Origin: Tenodera sinensis
Taxonomy: Eukaryota; Arthropoda; Insecta; Mantodea; Mantidae
NCBI GenBank assembly: GCA_030765045.1
Contig: CM060967.1
Span: forward strand, 125,595,412 to 125,659,411
Reading direction: 5' to 3'
DNA: 64,000 bases
Made by a program: the position numbers and the translations under genes. The notes beneath the pieces are model-generated. The model saw only the letters and a program-made list of their open reading frames with translations. It was not told where the DNA came from and ran no database searches. Positions 32,471 to 44,545 of the stretch are shown in pieces. Each line of letters begins with the position of its first letter. Positions within the stretch are counted from its first letter, which is position 1.

Positions 32471-33344
32471 GCTGAATCCTGCTGAAACCAGCCACACAAT
32501 ATTTAATTTCTTATATAATTTACATCAACGCGTGAATCAACTCTTGTGTTGTAAAATATGGGAACAATAATTGTACGCGCACTCGCTGTGCACTAAACCA
32601 GGGCCATAAAACCCTGTAAGGTTATTTTGTTCTACGAAGGGAACAGAAACGGTGGGCAAGGGCTTCGTTCCCACATTTATACTTCAAATTTTCAACATGA
32701 GAGCCAATAAACGTAAAGTAATTCACTGTGTGTGATTTTCCGATTTTAGATGGTCAAATTGCAAACATTTACTTTTGAATGTAGGTGTTTTTTATTTTAT
32801 TGTAGACACTCTAGGGCATCGTAAGCATTTGAGCGAAGTATTTTCTTCATATCTAACTGTAAACAACACTAGCTTGGTAGTGGCTCCGAACTGCTGTGAA
32901 ACACCGATAGCTTACATCAGTTTGTCGCAGGGAATGTTATAAAACGCTATCGCTGGAATTTTATACATTATTTCTACATGTGTAGAGAACTTGCATGAAA
33001 ACGGTTTCGTTGCTGTTCAAGGCACAGCTTGACATTTTCCCCACATTATGGTGCAGCCTGGTTATATTTGGTGATTTTACATCCATTAGGTTGCATTAGT
33101 GCCGCCAACCGTTCGTAACATATAACCATGGCAAAGCTACGGCCATAACTGGTGTTATTGCGTCTGTTATGTTGCCACAGAAGCCCTTGTTTATGAACGT
33201 AAAATAACCAGTGTTATTGGACGCTTGGTGACATTTACTGCAGTTGTATAGATTTTTCTTCTTTAAAAACCCACAGTTTTGCGGCATTTTGAAGCATCAG
33301 ACAACATGCCTTGTATTTAATTGTTGAATGATAGTATAAGATGA
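32471..33344. other. Inverted-repeat arm DNA, no supported gene
   Basis: Counterpart of 26,190-27,050. The 63-codon minus frame at 33,096-33,287 differs from its partner at about six residues. Confidence 0.4.
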
Positions 33345-34990
33345 AATTAGAAAAATCTGATGTGCTGCACGCACATGACTTTCTCTACTCTTGTACTAAC
33401 CATTCTTACAATCTCTTATTCCTACATCTTCTTCGTGTTAGTTTTATATAAACATTTTCAGAAATTATTTTATTGCTTATTTCCTTGCAGGTGCAAGGGG
33501 AATATTAGAATACAGTAAACTTTGAAGGATAGTCCTATATTTTAAAGCGTTGAGATCCCGCTCTCTTTGTACGCTTAATGTACAGAAAAAATGAACAAGT
33601 ATGTTCCATTTCACGAAAGTTTCTTATCCGAAACTGACACAATTAACAAGGAATACCTCCGAAATAACTCACTCGACAGAAAAATTTATTTAGACATAAA
33701 TTGTGTGTTTTAGCAAGACCTATATTTTTTCTATAATAAGATTTGGTCAATCTCTTATGATTTAACAGTTATTAAAAAGTCATCCAGAGTAAATACGATT
33801 GCAGGGACTACAGCCAGAAAATTCAAGGCATGCGTTTTATTTGTCATAAAGAGATCTGACACATATTGTATTTTAATCAAAATGGTTAGAGAAAGTTTCA
33901 AGAAAATCGGAATCTTCTAAAACTTTTCCACTTAAAGGGTAGTTTAGGGAGAAACAATTTTCTTCAAAATCTCGTGTCACTTCCTTGAAAGACATCAAAC
34001 TTAAATACCAACTTTGGTTTTTAACCGGTTTTTCGTTTTTGAGTTATGCTGTCCACAGACTAACAGACACACAGATATACACACGGACCTTTTTCTAAAA
34101 CTCTGATGTGTTGCACTCACATGACTTTCTCTACTCTTGTGCTAACCATTCTTACAAACTCTTATTCCTATATCTTCTTCGTGTTAATTGAGATAAACAT
34201 TTGTACAACTTATCTTATTGCTTATTTCCTTGTAGGTGCAAGAGGAATACTAGACTACAGTAGGCTTTGTGTGATAGTCAAATATTTAAAGCTTTGAGAT
34301 CCCGTTCTCCTTGCATGTTTAACATATAAAAAATGAACAATGATGTTCCATTTCACGAAAGATAAGTTTTTCGAAACTGACACAAATAACAAGGAATACC
34401 TCCGAAATGGTTCACCCTACAAGAAAAGTATTTAGACATTAACTGTGTATTTTAGCAAGCACCACATTTTTTGAATAGTATGATTTGGTCTATCTCTAAA
34501 GGTTTACCAGTTATGCAAAAGTCGTCCAGAGTAAATACGACTACATTGGCTATAGCCAGAAAATTCAACATATACGTTTCGTTTGTCATAAAAATATTTC
34601 AAACATATGACATTCTAATCAAAATCGTTACGGCCATTTTCAAGAAAATCAACATTTTCGAAAACTTTTTCATGTAAAGCGTAGTTTAAGGGGGGGCTAT
34701 TTTCTTCAAATTCTTCGTGTCCCATCCTTGAAAGACATTAAACTTAAATACCCACTTCGGTTTTTAAGTGATTTTTCGTTTTTGAGTTATGCTGTCCACA
34801 GACTGACACACAGGCTAACACACAGACACACATACGGACCTTTTTCTAAAAATGCTTTGTTTTGGATTCAGAGGGTCTCAAAACATATATTTCCGGTGAA
34901 ATCTCGACATCAAATTCTTGGGTGGAATAGAATACTTCCCCTAATTACCAGCAGAGTAACTAAAAATGAATAGCGATGTTCCACTGACAA
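33345..34990 (-). repeat. Two tandem RX repeats, right-arm copies
   Basis: Counterparts of 24,568-26,150 in reverse. Unit boundaries are near 34,105 (acctttttctaaaactctgatgtgttgcac) and 34,850. Confidence 0.85.
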
Positions 34991-35091
34991 AAGTTTGTTT
35001 TGCAAAACTCGCAGAAATAACAAGAAATATCTCCAAAATGGGTCACTCTGCAAAATAGAAAAAAAAACACACACAGATATATATATATATA

Positions 35092-35677
35092 CCAGGTGAG
35101 TCAGCCGCACCTTGTTTTTTTGGAAGGTAGGCCACCCATCTAACGGCATGTGCCCCTAAATCCAGTTTTGCGCTTACTAAAATGTATTGCTTGACGTTCT
35201 TAAAGAGACGAATGCGCAAAATTGGGAGCAACAGTGGTTTAAGGGACAGAACGTACTCCTCGCTAAAGTACACCTCAAAAACATACGACTCGTTTACTGA
35301 GAGCGAATTCCGGTTTCCGGCCGAGTTTTCAAACTTTTTATTAGAGTATACATAGCAATGTAATTCATTAAACGCCTCGGAAAAGATGGACCTATCATAT
35401 GAGTACACTAACAACGTCAGCTAAAAGGAAAATTAAGGACACGCCTTATTCACCATGGACCCGTACAGTCAAAACGGACATATTATTAAACAACAGTTGA
35501 TTTACATTTTTGCGTGAACTACGCTCGTGCATCTCAATTAATATGCATAACAGCATTTGCCATTTAAGTAATAATATTAAAACGCCCAGTAAATGAGTAA
35601 AACTCTCTTAAAAGGCTAAATCAAGCACGCAAGTGTGCGAGGTAGCAATGGCATAGCGCCAGGCATATATGTCTTAC
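35092..35677 (+). mobile_element. 5'-end fragment of a mariner-like element
   Basis: It starts CCAGGTGAGTCAGCCGC after TA and matches about 590 bp of the 5' non-coding ends of A and B, then stops abruptly where the inverted duplication ends. It has no transposase. Confidence 0.85.
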
Positions 35678-36499
35678 CTCTCCATTCCCAGTTCTCCTTT
35701 TTAGCCGCCCATGACACAATTTTTATATTATATTGTATATATGTTTATCCCTGTACCAGTTATTGTAATCAACCTTCTCAATCTAATTTTTCGGTCAGCT
35801 GAGGACAGCTGTAGTTCTTAGCGCGACGGAAGTTGTGACGTTGATAATTTCGGCAAACATTTATGAAGGATAAACTTCTATAAGTTATACATTCGGAACA
35901 AAAATGTATTATAGTCCGGACAGGCCATTTACTCTTTACACACACGTGGAAGCATGTTCTAAAAGCATACGTTGCAGAGTAAGATTATGAACCGACCATT
36001 GTTCCTGTCTATAGCCCATCCGCTGTGCTGACGAATGTTTAGGCAAGCGCTGAGTAAGCTGGCTTGAAGTATTTAAGCTCCTAATTCTGACCACTCCGGG
36101 GTCGATTTTGCCTTGCTACCGAAACCTGCGACACTCAGATTCGCGAAGACAACCTTGGAGAATGGAGCTCGTAATGTCAACAACTTCTATCCAGGTAACA
36201 ACTACAGCTGGCTCTCTCTAGTCTGTCTGTAATTTTTTAATTTAAGGCATTTTTGAGTCTAACGCACTTCTGTCTAACATTTGGAAAATATACTTCTTAA
36301 AAGATATACTTGTTAAACCCTAGAACTACATGTCAGTAACCTTCACCACCCCAGCCCCCTTAACACCTAATACCTCTGAGCTACTCCCTCCTGAGCGTCC
36401 CTAACTACCACTATGTATTTGGGGATGATTCGTATCCGTTCACGGGTGAACCTTACATCTGGCGTAGGCGCCTAAGAAAGGCCCACGTCACAATATTTA
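35678..36499 (+). other. Unassigned segment; possible promoter/LTR with first exon
   Basis: A TATA-like gtatttaagctcc lies near 36,068. About 95 bp later there is an ATG opening MELVMSTTSIQ, directly followed by a consensus splice donor (ccag/gtaaca, about 36,194). Near 36,460 tggcgtaggcgcctaag could be a primer-binding-like string. It could be a solo LTR or a genuine first exon; nothing decides between them. Confidence 0.25.
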
Positions 36500-36760
36500 T
36501 ATATGGGCAAGAATTTCTGGTTTAAAGATATTAGATTAGATAGATTTCTCCACCCTAAACTACCCATTACAAGGAAAATTTTTCGAATATTTTGATTTTC
36601 TTGAAAATGGCTCAAAGATCTTGATGTTATATATTTAAGAAACTTTTATGACAAATGATACTTATACTTTGAATTTTCTGGCTACAGCCTATGTTGTCCT
36701 GCTTAATCTGGATGACTTTTGCATGACAAAAAATGTAGATCTTGCTAAGACACAATTTAT

Positions 36761-36818
<58 letters not shown>

Positions 36819-37140
36819 CCAAAGTGAACCATTTTGGAGATATTTCTTGTTATTTCTGCGAGTTTTGTAAAACTAACTTTTGTCAAATGGAACATCGTTA
36901 TTCATTTTTTTTTTGTTAGACGTGCAAAGAGAACGGAATTTGAAAACTTTAAAAGATTTAACTATCGCTCAAAGCTTATTGTATTCTAATATTCCCCTTC
37001 TACCTACAACGAAATACGCATTAAGATAATTTGTACAAATGTTTATCTCAACTAACACGAAAAAGATACAGGAATAAGAGTTTGTAAGAATGGTTAGTAC
37101 AAGAGTAGAGAAATTCGTGTGAATGCTATACACCAGATTT
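36500..37140 (+). repeat. RX repeat with T55 tract
   Basis: A nearly complete RX second half, from tttctccaccctaaac to gtacaagagtagagaaat. A pure T run of about 55 bp (36,763-36,818) lies after cacaatttatgttc, the same site that holds poly-T in the copies at 24,480 and 57,176. Confidence 0.85.
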
Positions 37141-37256
37141 TTTAAAATTAGATTTGCTGTTACACCCCTGACTGTGATGTTTACAGTTCCTAGTTACCTG
37201 TGTCAGCCCCATGCCTTCTCCGCACTATCCATATATACTTGCAGCGCGCACACATT

Positions 37257-37499
37257 GGCGGCGCCGTGGCCGAGCTGTTAGCGCGCTCGCCTACCACCTA
37301 GGCGGCCCCGGTTCGATCCCAGGGACCCGCATGTGGTATTCGTGGTGGATGAAGCGGCGTCAGGGCGGGTTTTCTCCGGGTACTCCGGTTTCCCCCGCCA
37401 TCTCATTCCACCGGTGCTCCATCTTCATTCCATGTATCACCAGTGTCACCACCTGCGGTGCCGTAGTAGTAAAAGTAGTTAAACACTACAACAACAACG
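37257..37499 (+). mobile_element. tRNA-derived SINE, family 1
   Basis: An A-box-like tggccgagctgttagcgc and a B box ggttcgatccc (37,310) form a pol III promoter. They are followed by a body with ctccggtttcccccgccatctc and catgtatcaccagtgtcaccacctgcgg, and an aac-rich tail. The body matches 61,530-61,660, but the tRNA-like heads differ. Confidence 0.85.
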
Positions 37500-37760
37500 C
37501 ACACATTGCAAGCAAAAGGATATTTGTTCTAGCTCTAAACATAGCATAAAACAATTACAATACCAAACTGTTCTCAAGAACCCACAGCGGGCTCCCGTGT
37601 GGGTTTGGGCAAACTCAGAAAGACTATAAATATTAAAAGCCCGAAAAAAATGTATATATACATGTAAATTGTTACCCCTGCAAGCCGGGTCCACTGTACC
37701 GGCAACAGGAAAAAAATAGTAGCAAATAAATAATCTAACCTAACCTAAAAATAAATCTGT
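37500..37760 (+). mobile_element. LINE/SINE 3' terminal fragment with taacc-type tail
   Basis: The sequence gcaagccgggtccactgtaccggcaacagg is shared with 61,130-61,165 (gtaagccgggcccaatgtaccggcaccagg). Both end in short taacc/ctaa repeats. Confidence 0.6.
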
Positions 37761-37784
37761 TGTAACTGAACCTTCACCGAGAAG

Positions 37785-37930
37785 ACTCAGACTACGCCAC
37801 CGATTATGTCCACCGCAGGTGTGGACGAAACACCTGGACCTCAAAACTCCAGTAGACCACGGCTTTTAAGCCCGGAAGAAATCTCTAGCCTTAAACTTGT
37901 ACTGTTTGTCTATCATGGCCCCACATTCTA
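37785..37930 (+). mobile_element. Jockey-like LINE 3' UTR fragment
   Basis: The sequence gtgtggacgaaacacctgg followed by ccacggcttttaagcccgg matches the minus strand at 15,690-15,770. Confidence 0.7.
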
Positions 37931-38637
37931 GCGATTGTCATAAGAATGTTGCAACCCCGTCTAACACCTCACAACAATCAGATTATTTTGTGGCAACTCA
38001 AGGAAAAAAAAAAAAAAACTCACAAGTCTTCCCCGCAGTATATTTGGCACGGTGCAGTGTCTTCTGGATAGTCTGATATAAAATTATATGTCATATGACT
38101 TCCTATATCCATTATATTTGATAGCCCTTGTAATATGTACATTGTAGCATCAATAAACGGAAAAGAGAACAGTAAGGAACTGTTATGGGAGTTAGTGTTT
38201 GGAAAAGACGACGAAGAATGTTAACAAAGATGGAGGGGAAAAGAGAAAGAAAGGAACTGGAAGGAAAAGGTTTGTTGAAAAATCTTCCAACTTGAAATGT
38301 AGGTATTGTATTCTGAACCTCTTGGATTTTCTTGTTTCCCTCTTGTTATGTGTTTGCAGAATCTCCTAGCCCAGTACTTTCCAACCATTTCTATGCCATT
38401 ATTAAGCCTATGTTCAACACTGTTTATTTCTGCACAGTCTAATAGATGTTTAAGTATTAATTCACACGATAATTATTGAAGTTAACACAATATTCAGCTT
38501 ATTCCTTTTCCATTTGCGCAGAAAACACCGCTTTGTATCTGTCCAGAGCAGCGGGAAAGATTCACATTTCAACCTCTTCCTGGGCATAGCCTCAATCAAA
38601 CCTTTACTTTCACCTTGGAGCAGCCTTTCCTTCATTT
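37931..38637. other. Non-genic stretch, nothing recognised
   Basis: No open frame of note. Includes an A14 run near 38,007. Confidence 0.5.
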
Positions 38638-38830
38638 CTGCCTACTGATCCCAAGGTCGCGGGTTCAAACCCGGCCCAGGCCGATGGTTTTTAAGTGTGC
38701 TTAAAAACGACAGCTCCATGACAGTAGATTTACTGGCATGTAAAAGAACTCCTGCGGGACGAAATTCCGGCACACCGGCGACGCTGATGTGATCCTGGCA
38801 ATTGACAGCGTCGTTAAACAACAAAATAAT
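38638..38830 (+). mobile_element. tRNA-derived SINE, family 2 (5' truncated)
   Basis: The B box gcgggttcaaacccgg is followed by tttttaagtgtgcttaaaa, gcatgtaaaagaactcctgc, gacgaaattccggcacaccgg and gcgtcgttaaacaacaaaataa. The fuller copy is at 50,476-50,695. Confidence 0.85.
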
Positions 38831-39336
38831 TTTTAATTTTTTCCTTCATTTCTATTATTATGTGCTTTGCAAATGCCAATTTTCTGTTAGACTTCCTTTT
38901 GTATCTTTTCATACTGAACGGTGTATTGCAATACAGAAAATTGTGAATCAAAATCCAAATTAAATTATGAATAATCCTTAATTTTACAATATAATTTTTT
39001 AAAAATATCTAGCTATATAATGTCTGCAATGGTTTTCACCTTTGTTCCCCCTAGTGCTTTTAGAAGCACACAATTTTTGTGCCTGGATGAAATTTAATCT
39101 GGCTAATAAAAGCGTTCCTCATTTTAATTAAATGTTTGAATGCATAAAATATGCTAACCCACTCAGAGCTGAAAATATTTACAAACAAGAATTCACACGT
39201 AGTGTGACAGAGGTACATGAGTTCAAAGACACGCCCACAAATTTTATTATTGGGCGCATAATCTAGCCTTGGGTAAAGCTTATTACTTGGCAACACCAAA
39301 ATTCTACCTTTGAAGGTTTTGTTGTGTCAGAAGACC
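38831..39336. other. Non-genic stretch, nothing recognised
   Basis: AT-rich, no coding or repeat signature recognised. Confidence 0.5.
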
Positions 39337-39599
39337 TCTTTCTTTTTTTTTTTTTTTTTTTTTTTTTTTGCCCTAGACGGAGATGCCGACTAATACCAAG
39401 GGACAAGTCACTACATCCACTCTTCAGAAAGAATACATATGTAAAATCGCAGATGAGTTGTCATTTAATTATACAATTATACAATACAGTGTTGAACGCC
39501 GTCCTTAACTGTCCGCAATTGAGTGCCAGCCAGCGCTTCCCTATGAGTGCTGCCATACAGTTAATAAATGTCGACGACAGTACCGCTGCACATCTGTAT

Positions 39600-41506
39600 A
39601 AGGCAGTGTGCGCGTTGATCATCCCGGCAAGCGACAAGCAGACTCAGCAGCTGCATCAGCCTCCTCGTTGCCGGGAATACCCACATGGCCCGGGGTCCAG
39701 GTAAAAACGAACTGGTATCCGCGAGAGCGCAAATGAGATACGAGTGTGTATTTTCACAATCAATGTCGTAGGCCTTCTGCAGAGCGAAGAAGACACCCAC
39801 GACGTGCTGCCTCAGTAGAAAGGCGCTTTGAATATAAGCGGGTGTCAGGTTGTTGACACTGCAGCGATTGTGACGAAAACCGCACTGAACATTGCTCAGC
39901 AGGTTATTCGTCTCTAGCCACCACACTAAGCGAGTGTTAATCATGCGTTCCAAGGTCTTACAAACGACAGTCGTTAGGCAAATAGGGCGGTAACTAGAGG
40001 GAAGTGTCCGGTCTTTTCCGGGTCGAGGGATGCAGATGACAATGCCCTCTCTCCTCAGGAAGACGGGAAAACCTGCTGAAGCCAGATACGATTATAAATG
40101 CTCAGCAGGAAGGAGATAGCCGCAGGTGGGAGATGAAGTAGCATTTGTCGGTGGATGTCATCAGGACCAGGAGAAGAGTCCTTTGCGAGGAACGAAGAAT
40201 GTTCCAACTCTGCTTCTGTAAATGGTGCGTTGTACGGTTCACTAATCGCTCTTAAAATCTAAAACTATCCGCTCTGCAGATTCCTTAATAGGGACAAAGG
40301 CTCAGTCGTAGCTATCTGTTTGGCTAATAACAGCGAAAGAGTCGGCAAGGGTGTCGGCGATGTCCTGCTCGCTGGCGTAATGGGAGCCCTGTACGGTAAG
40401 ACCGGGAATCATCATCCGGCGATACTTGCCGTACATACGCCGAAAAGCAGCCCACACCTTTTGTGCCGAACTTCGACGGGAAAGGAAAGATACATATTTT
40501 TCCCATCACTTGCGTTTGGCATCTCGGATTATAAATCGTGCCCAAGCACGAGCACGCTTAAAGGCTATAAAGTTAGCTTCCGTAGGACGTAAAGTAAAGA
40601 CACGCAAAGCACGTTTGCGTGCTTTAATAGCCAAACGGCAATCCTCAGTCCACCAAGGTACTGGAACGTGTCATGGTGTAGATGAACCGCGAGGAATGCT
40701 GGTATCCGCTGCGAGAAGGATAGAACAGGTAAAATACCCTACAATATCATCAATGGTGGTAAAAACATTGTGGGTAAGGTGAATGAGGGAACGAAATTTC
40801 CCCCAGTCAACCTTGGAAATAATCCAGTGTGGATAGCGTGTTGGCACAGAATGGTGGCCGGATAGGTGAATGCTAATGGGGTAATGATCACTGCCAAATA
40901 AGTGGGAGAGTACCGACCAATCGAGTAGAGGTACTAGTGACGGAGTACTTAAGAAACGTCTAGCGCGGAGTGTGTGCCAAAGGCAGATGATAAGAAAGTA
41001 GGCACGCCAGTGTTTATTAAGACTAAGCCGGACATATCGCAAAGGTCTGCTACAAGGCACCCACGAGCATTGTCAGTGTCGGAGCCCCAGTGAGTGCGTT
41101 TGGCATTCAGATCACCGAGAAAGATGAGTGGTGGCCGGATCTGTGCCAAGAGAGCCCGAAAATCCTTCTTGTGTACGACACTGACCGATGGCAGATAGAC
41201 ATTGCAAATAGAGACACAGAGGCTCTGCAGCTGTACATGGATCGCTACAGTTTGCAGCGGCGTGTTAAGTGGAAAACTGGTGGCAGAGATATTATGCGCC
41301 ACCAAAATGGCAACACCACCGCTTGCTGGCCTATCAGCTGCAAAGTCATGTATAAATGCCGAAAAACCACGAAGTTGTAATGCGTGATTAGGGTGCAAGT
41401 GTGTTTCTTGCAGGTAGACGATTGATGGATAGCGTTGCAAAACGAGATGTTGTATGTCCGGAACACGTGCCCGGAACCCATTAACATTCCACTGGATTAT
41501 TTCCAT
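39600..41506 (-). pseudogene. LINE ORF2: endonuclease, partial RT, RNase H
   Basis: The APE-type endonuclease is a clean frame at 40,949-41,506, beginning MEIIQWNVNGFRARVPDIQ, with YLQETHL and FLGDLNAKRTHWGS, the expected metal-binding Glu and Asp/Asn sites. A PWWTEDCRLAIKARKRALR linker follows. RT palm motifs start in NVQCGFRHNRCSV and DIQSAFLLRQHVVGVFF (about 39,830-39,900), but at about 39,740 the text jumps directly to TWTPGHVGIPGNEEAD, the RNase H signature (other frame). The YADD catalytic box is therefore absent. Several frameshifts also occur. Confidence 0.85.
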
Positions 41507-41667
41507 GGTAAAGAAGAGGTTAGTGATTGGTTTTCATCTTTTTCTTCATCTTTACCATAGCCGATTTCTGCCGGGGTAGGTTAATTTCTCCATCCTCTGG
41601 TGACTCCACGGATGTCGGGTGTCGGAAGATCACCTGCGGCTCGCGGAACGGGAGCGGGAGCGGGACT

Positions 41668-42766
41668 TCATTGAGGATGTGCGGCTGCTGGCGCGAACAG
41701 TAGGCCTAGAAGAATGGCTTTCAACAGGCTGGCTACGGCTACGGCTTGTAGACGCCTTGTGAGGTGGTGTCTGCACGGCTGTAGATGTTGTAGCTGGTGC
41801 AGGTGTGGTGGGAGGCAGTGGAACGATACTCGCTGGTAAGTCTGTCTGTGTGGAAGTATCTGATACAGGGACGCTACGGTGTTGACAGTGGCGCGTCGGG
41901 CAGCCAAGGCATAACCTGTGGTGGTCGCAGGTTGCAGCTGCTCAAAGCGACGACGCGCCTCTGGAAACGTAAGATGTTCTTTCACGCAGCTCCTGTATAC
42001 ACTTTTCATCCAGAAACTTCGCACACTGACGCGAGCTAGATGGATGACTCGCTCCACAGTTAACACATTGAGGGTCACGGGTACACGCCGTGCCCTCATG
42101 TGCTGACAAGCCACACTCACAGATAGCAGGAGGGGTGCACGATGTCTTCGTATGGCCGAACTTCTGGTACTGGAAGCACCGCATAGGATTTGGCACATAC
42201 TGCCGTACTGTGGCACGCTCGTAGCCAGTAGATGTATTCTGGCCATTTAGTTCCCTTAAATGTAAGGAAAACCGTGCGTAAAGCCAACTTTTTCTCGTCA
42301 GACGGTACGCCTTACACACGCACTGATCTGACACACACGTTACGATTTCATGATTCGTCAGATCGTCCAGGCTGGAGGTCGTTAGTACTCCCCTGCAGGT
42401 ATTCAAAGACTTATGTGGGGTTACCCGAATGGAGTAGGAGCCCAGCAGACTTGCCTTCAGCAACTTCTGGGATCGATCTGCCGTAAGGACCTCTATCAAT
42501 AGCGTACCGTCTCTCAACCGTGCCGCATTCTTTAGGGGCCACAAATTCGGTCCTATTTCTTTCTTAATGTAAAACGGGCTTACATCGTCTTCCGTTCACG
42601 TGCCAAGGTCATCACAAGAAAACTGTCGTAAAGGGAGGGTTTGCGCGGATGCATAATGAAATTGGACCCCCATCCGGAACCGTCGGCGTCAGCCTGCCAT
42701 CCGGGGCTCAAAGAAAAGAAAGATACCAAAATCTCCACGGTCTGTACCGCCATGGAGATCCCTCCA
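41668..42766 (-). pseudogene. LINE ORF1 with three CCHC zinc knuckles
   Basis: The 200-codon frame at 41,942-42,544 includes LIEVLTADRSQKLLKASLLG and VTPHKSLNTCRGVL, typical of the RNA-binding part of I-type ORF1. It then shows a Cys/His series (CFQYQKFGHTKTSC, CECGLSAHEGTAC, CVNCGASHPSSSRQC); the first knuckle has Tyr in place of its second Cys. The N-terminal part continues in other frames up to about 42,766, and the C-terminal Ser/Gln-rich tail at 41,668-41,940 is in a third frame, so it is broken. Confidence 0.8.
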
Positions 42767-43400
42767 TAACTGACCTCAAGGCGTACTTCAGAGGAGCTAC
42801 CCTCCGGTCTCCACTGCTTGTCCGCATGGGTAAAACGTTCACCACGCGACACACCGGTTTTATGCCCCCACCACAGGAATACCCGCTGTGGCTCCCCGCT
42901 TTAGGCCACGCTGCCTTAACGGACTCAGCCTGGATTCAGGGGACTTCGGGTTGATTACACCGGGGTTCTGTCAGCGGTAACACGTCCGGCCGGTGATACT
43001 AACCCGACGACACGCGGCCGTCGGGAAATTAACACCGGCCGTCGGGAAATTAACACCGGCCGTGTCCTCAAAGAGATACGTGGGTGTACATGACGTGTGG
43101 ACGGGCTCCGCACCTAAGGCTACACGTGGGGCAGTGTGAAGGGTCCGCACAACCTTCGCGTCTGAGACCTCCGAAGAGCACACAAGTCGGGGGCCGCGCT
43201 GAAAACCTTGGGGCAGGACCACGGAGATAGGAAAGATCCCTGCTGGTGAGATAGGAATTATAAAACTAGGAACGTACAAACTGATAATCAGAATAAACCT
43301 AGAAGGGCAAGAAGGAGATGAATAATAGCAACAGTAGTAGGTATTACGTGGCAACAGTTGATGAATATGCAGGGGTGAAATGAGGGTGAGTGGCTTGGGG

Positions 43401-44396
43401 CCCTGGGTATGCCAAACCCGTACCTACCGTAGTAGGAACCCCTGGGGGAGTCTGATTTTGGAGTCCTCTTCTCCTAGATGAGTCGTCGACCAATACTGCC
43501 GAGCCTCATCTACCCGTTTTGGAATGCTCTTTGCTTCCCCTCACCTCTTGCCTACTACTGGTCAAATGACACATTTAGTAGGCCCTCCGGTTCGGGTACT
43601 GAGCCCCTCCGCCACGTCAAGGCGACATTCCTTCGCAGGGGAGAAAGAAAGAGAAACTCCGCGTTTCCTTTGAGAATGAGTTGGCTAAACACACCTGTTT
43701 ATTATGATTCCTGATACTTTTCCTTTGCTTAGCTGTTATGCACTTTTTTCTTTCTTTTCATGTAAACCCTATGCTACCCTGAATGTTAGCGGTATGCGCA
43801 GTCCTACTGAACAACAACTTCTGAAAACGTTTATTTGCAGCTATAATGTTGATATTTGCTTCTCCAAGACAATTCCAGTTTCCTTGGTCCTCAATATAAT
43901 TATGCTTGTAACGTGAGTGATGACAATAAGAGCACTGAAGTGAGGTGCTTTAAATATCACTCAATGAGTAGCAACCTAGTGGACGTATTTTAGCTATTGT
44001 TTTCGATAGCGATATCTTCTTAGTTAATGTTTACTTGCCCTCCACTCCGATAAATGGCGTGAACGTGAACCCCTAATTGCTGATCATCTAACATACTTTT
44101 CCGCCACAGATATGCTGGCTGGATAGTGACTAACTGTATATTACACGCCAAGGATAAACTGGGCCATATCATCCATGTCCCGTGCTTTATCGCTTTACAC
44201 TGCATTGGAATTGACTGAACCGTGGCACTTTCTATATGGCAATGCAATTTGCTGCACTTATTGTCATAATAATTCCGCTTCACGAACTCATAGGCTCTAT
44301 GTCATCGAATATTGACAACGCAGCTGTTGTACCTGCTGACAAGTGACCCCAACACCTTAATTGTTACGATGGCAACTCCTACTACCCCTTTCTTGC
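43401..44396. other. Unassigned stretch between LINEs
   Basis: The part 43,440-43,690 is GC-richer (aggccctccggttcgggtactgagcccctccg) and may be the leader of a LINE. 43,700-44,396 is AT-rich with no motif recognised. Confidence 0.35.
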
Positions 44397-44545
44397 ATTC
44401 GGGAGGTAGGGGTTCGATTACCGCGTTTGATCATCCTGATCCCCAAGTCTTTCAGGGGCTTTCCCGGGTCAGCAGACGAATGCTGGGAAGATTAATTATA
44501 TCCTCTGATTTTCCTGTCTCTCCATATTATTTCACCTTCCTTACA
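44397..44545 (+). mobile_element. SINE family 3 fragment
   Basis: A B-box-like ggggttcgattaccg is followed by ctttcccgggtcagcagacgaatgctgggaag and tttcctgtctctcc, matching the body of the SINE at 47,356-47,600. Confidence 0.55.

Larger units (their letters stand above)
28797..35677 (-). repeat. Right arm of the giant inverted repeat, with LTR element inserted
   Basis: This is the reverse complement of 23,852-28,084. The arm continues directly from 29,061 to 31,715 across the LTR retrotransposon, showing that the insertion came after the duplication. The arm ends at catatatgtcttac, inside the copied 5' end of a mariner-like element (35,092-35,677). Confidence 0.9.
39337..43400 (-). mobile_element. 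I-clade LINE retrotransposon, internally deleted
   Basis: The minus-strand element ends in a poly(A) tail (plus-strand T run 39,341-39,369). Reading 5' to 3' it carries a GC-rich leader, ORF1 with CCHC knuckles, ORF2 with an APE-type endonuclease, the start of reverse transcriptase and RNase H. Most of the RT domain is missing. The gene order and three-knuckle ORF1 point to the I superfamily. The 5' limit is uncertain; a 22-bp repeat (ccggccgtcgggaaattaaca, about 43,010-43,060) lies in the leader. Confidence 0.8.

Noticed and set aside
26221..33287. 63-codon frame present in both arms of the inverted repeat
   Set aside because: Its conservation is explained by the duplication; divergence is similar to neighbouring non-coding DNA.
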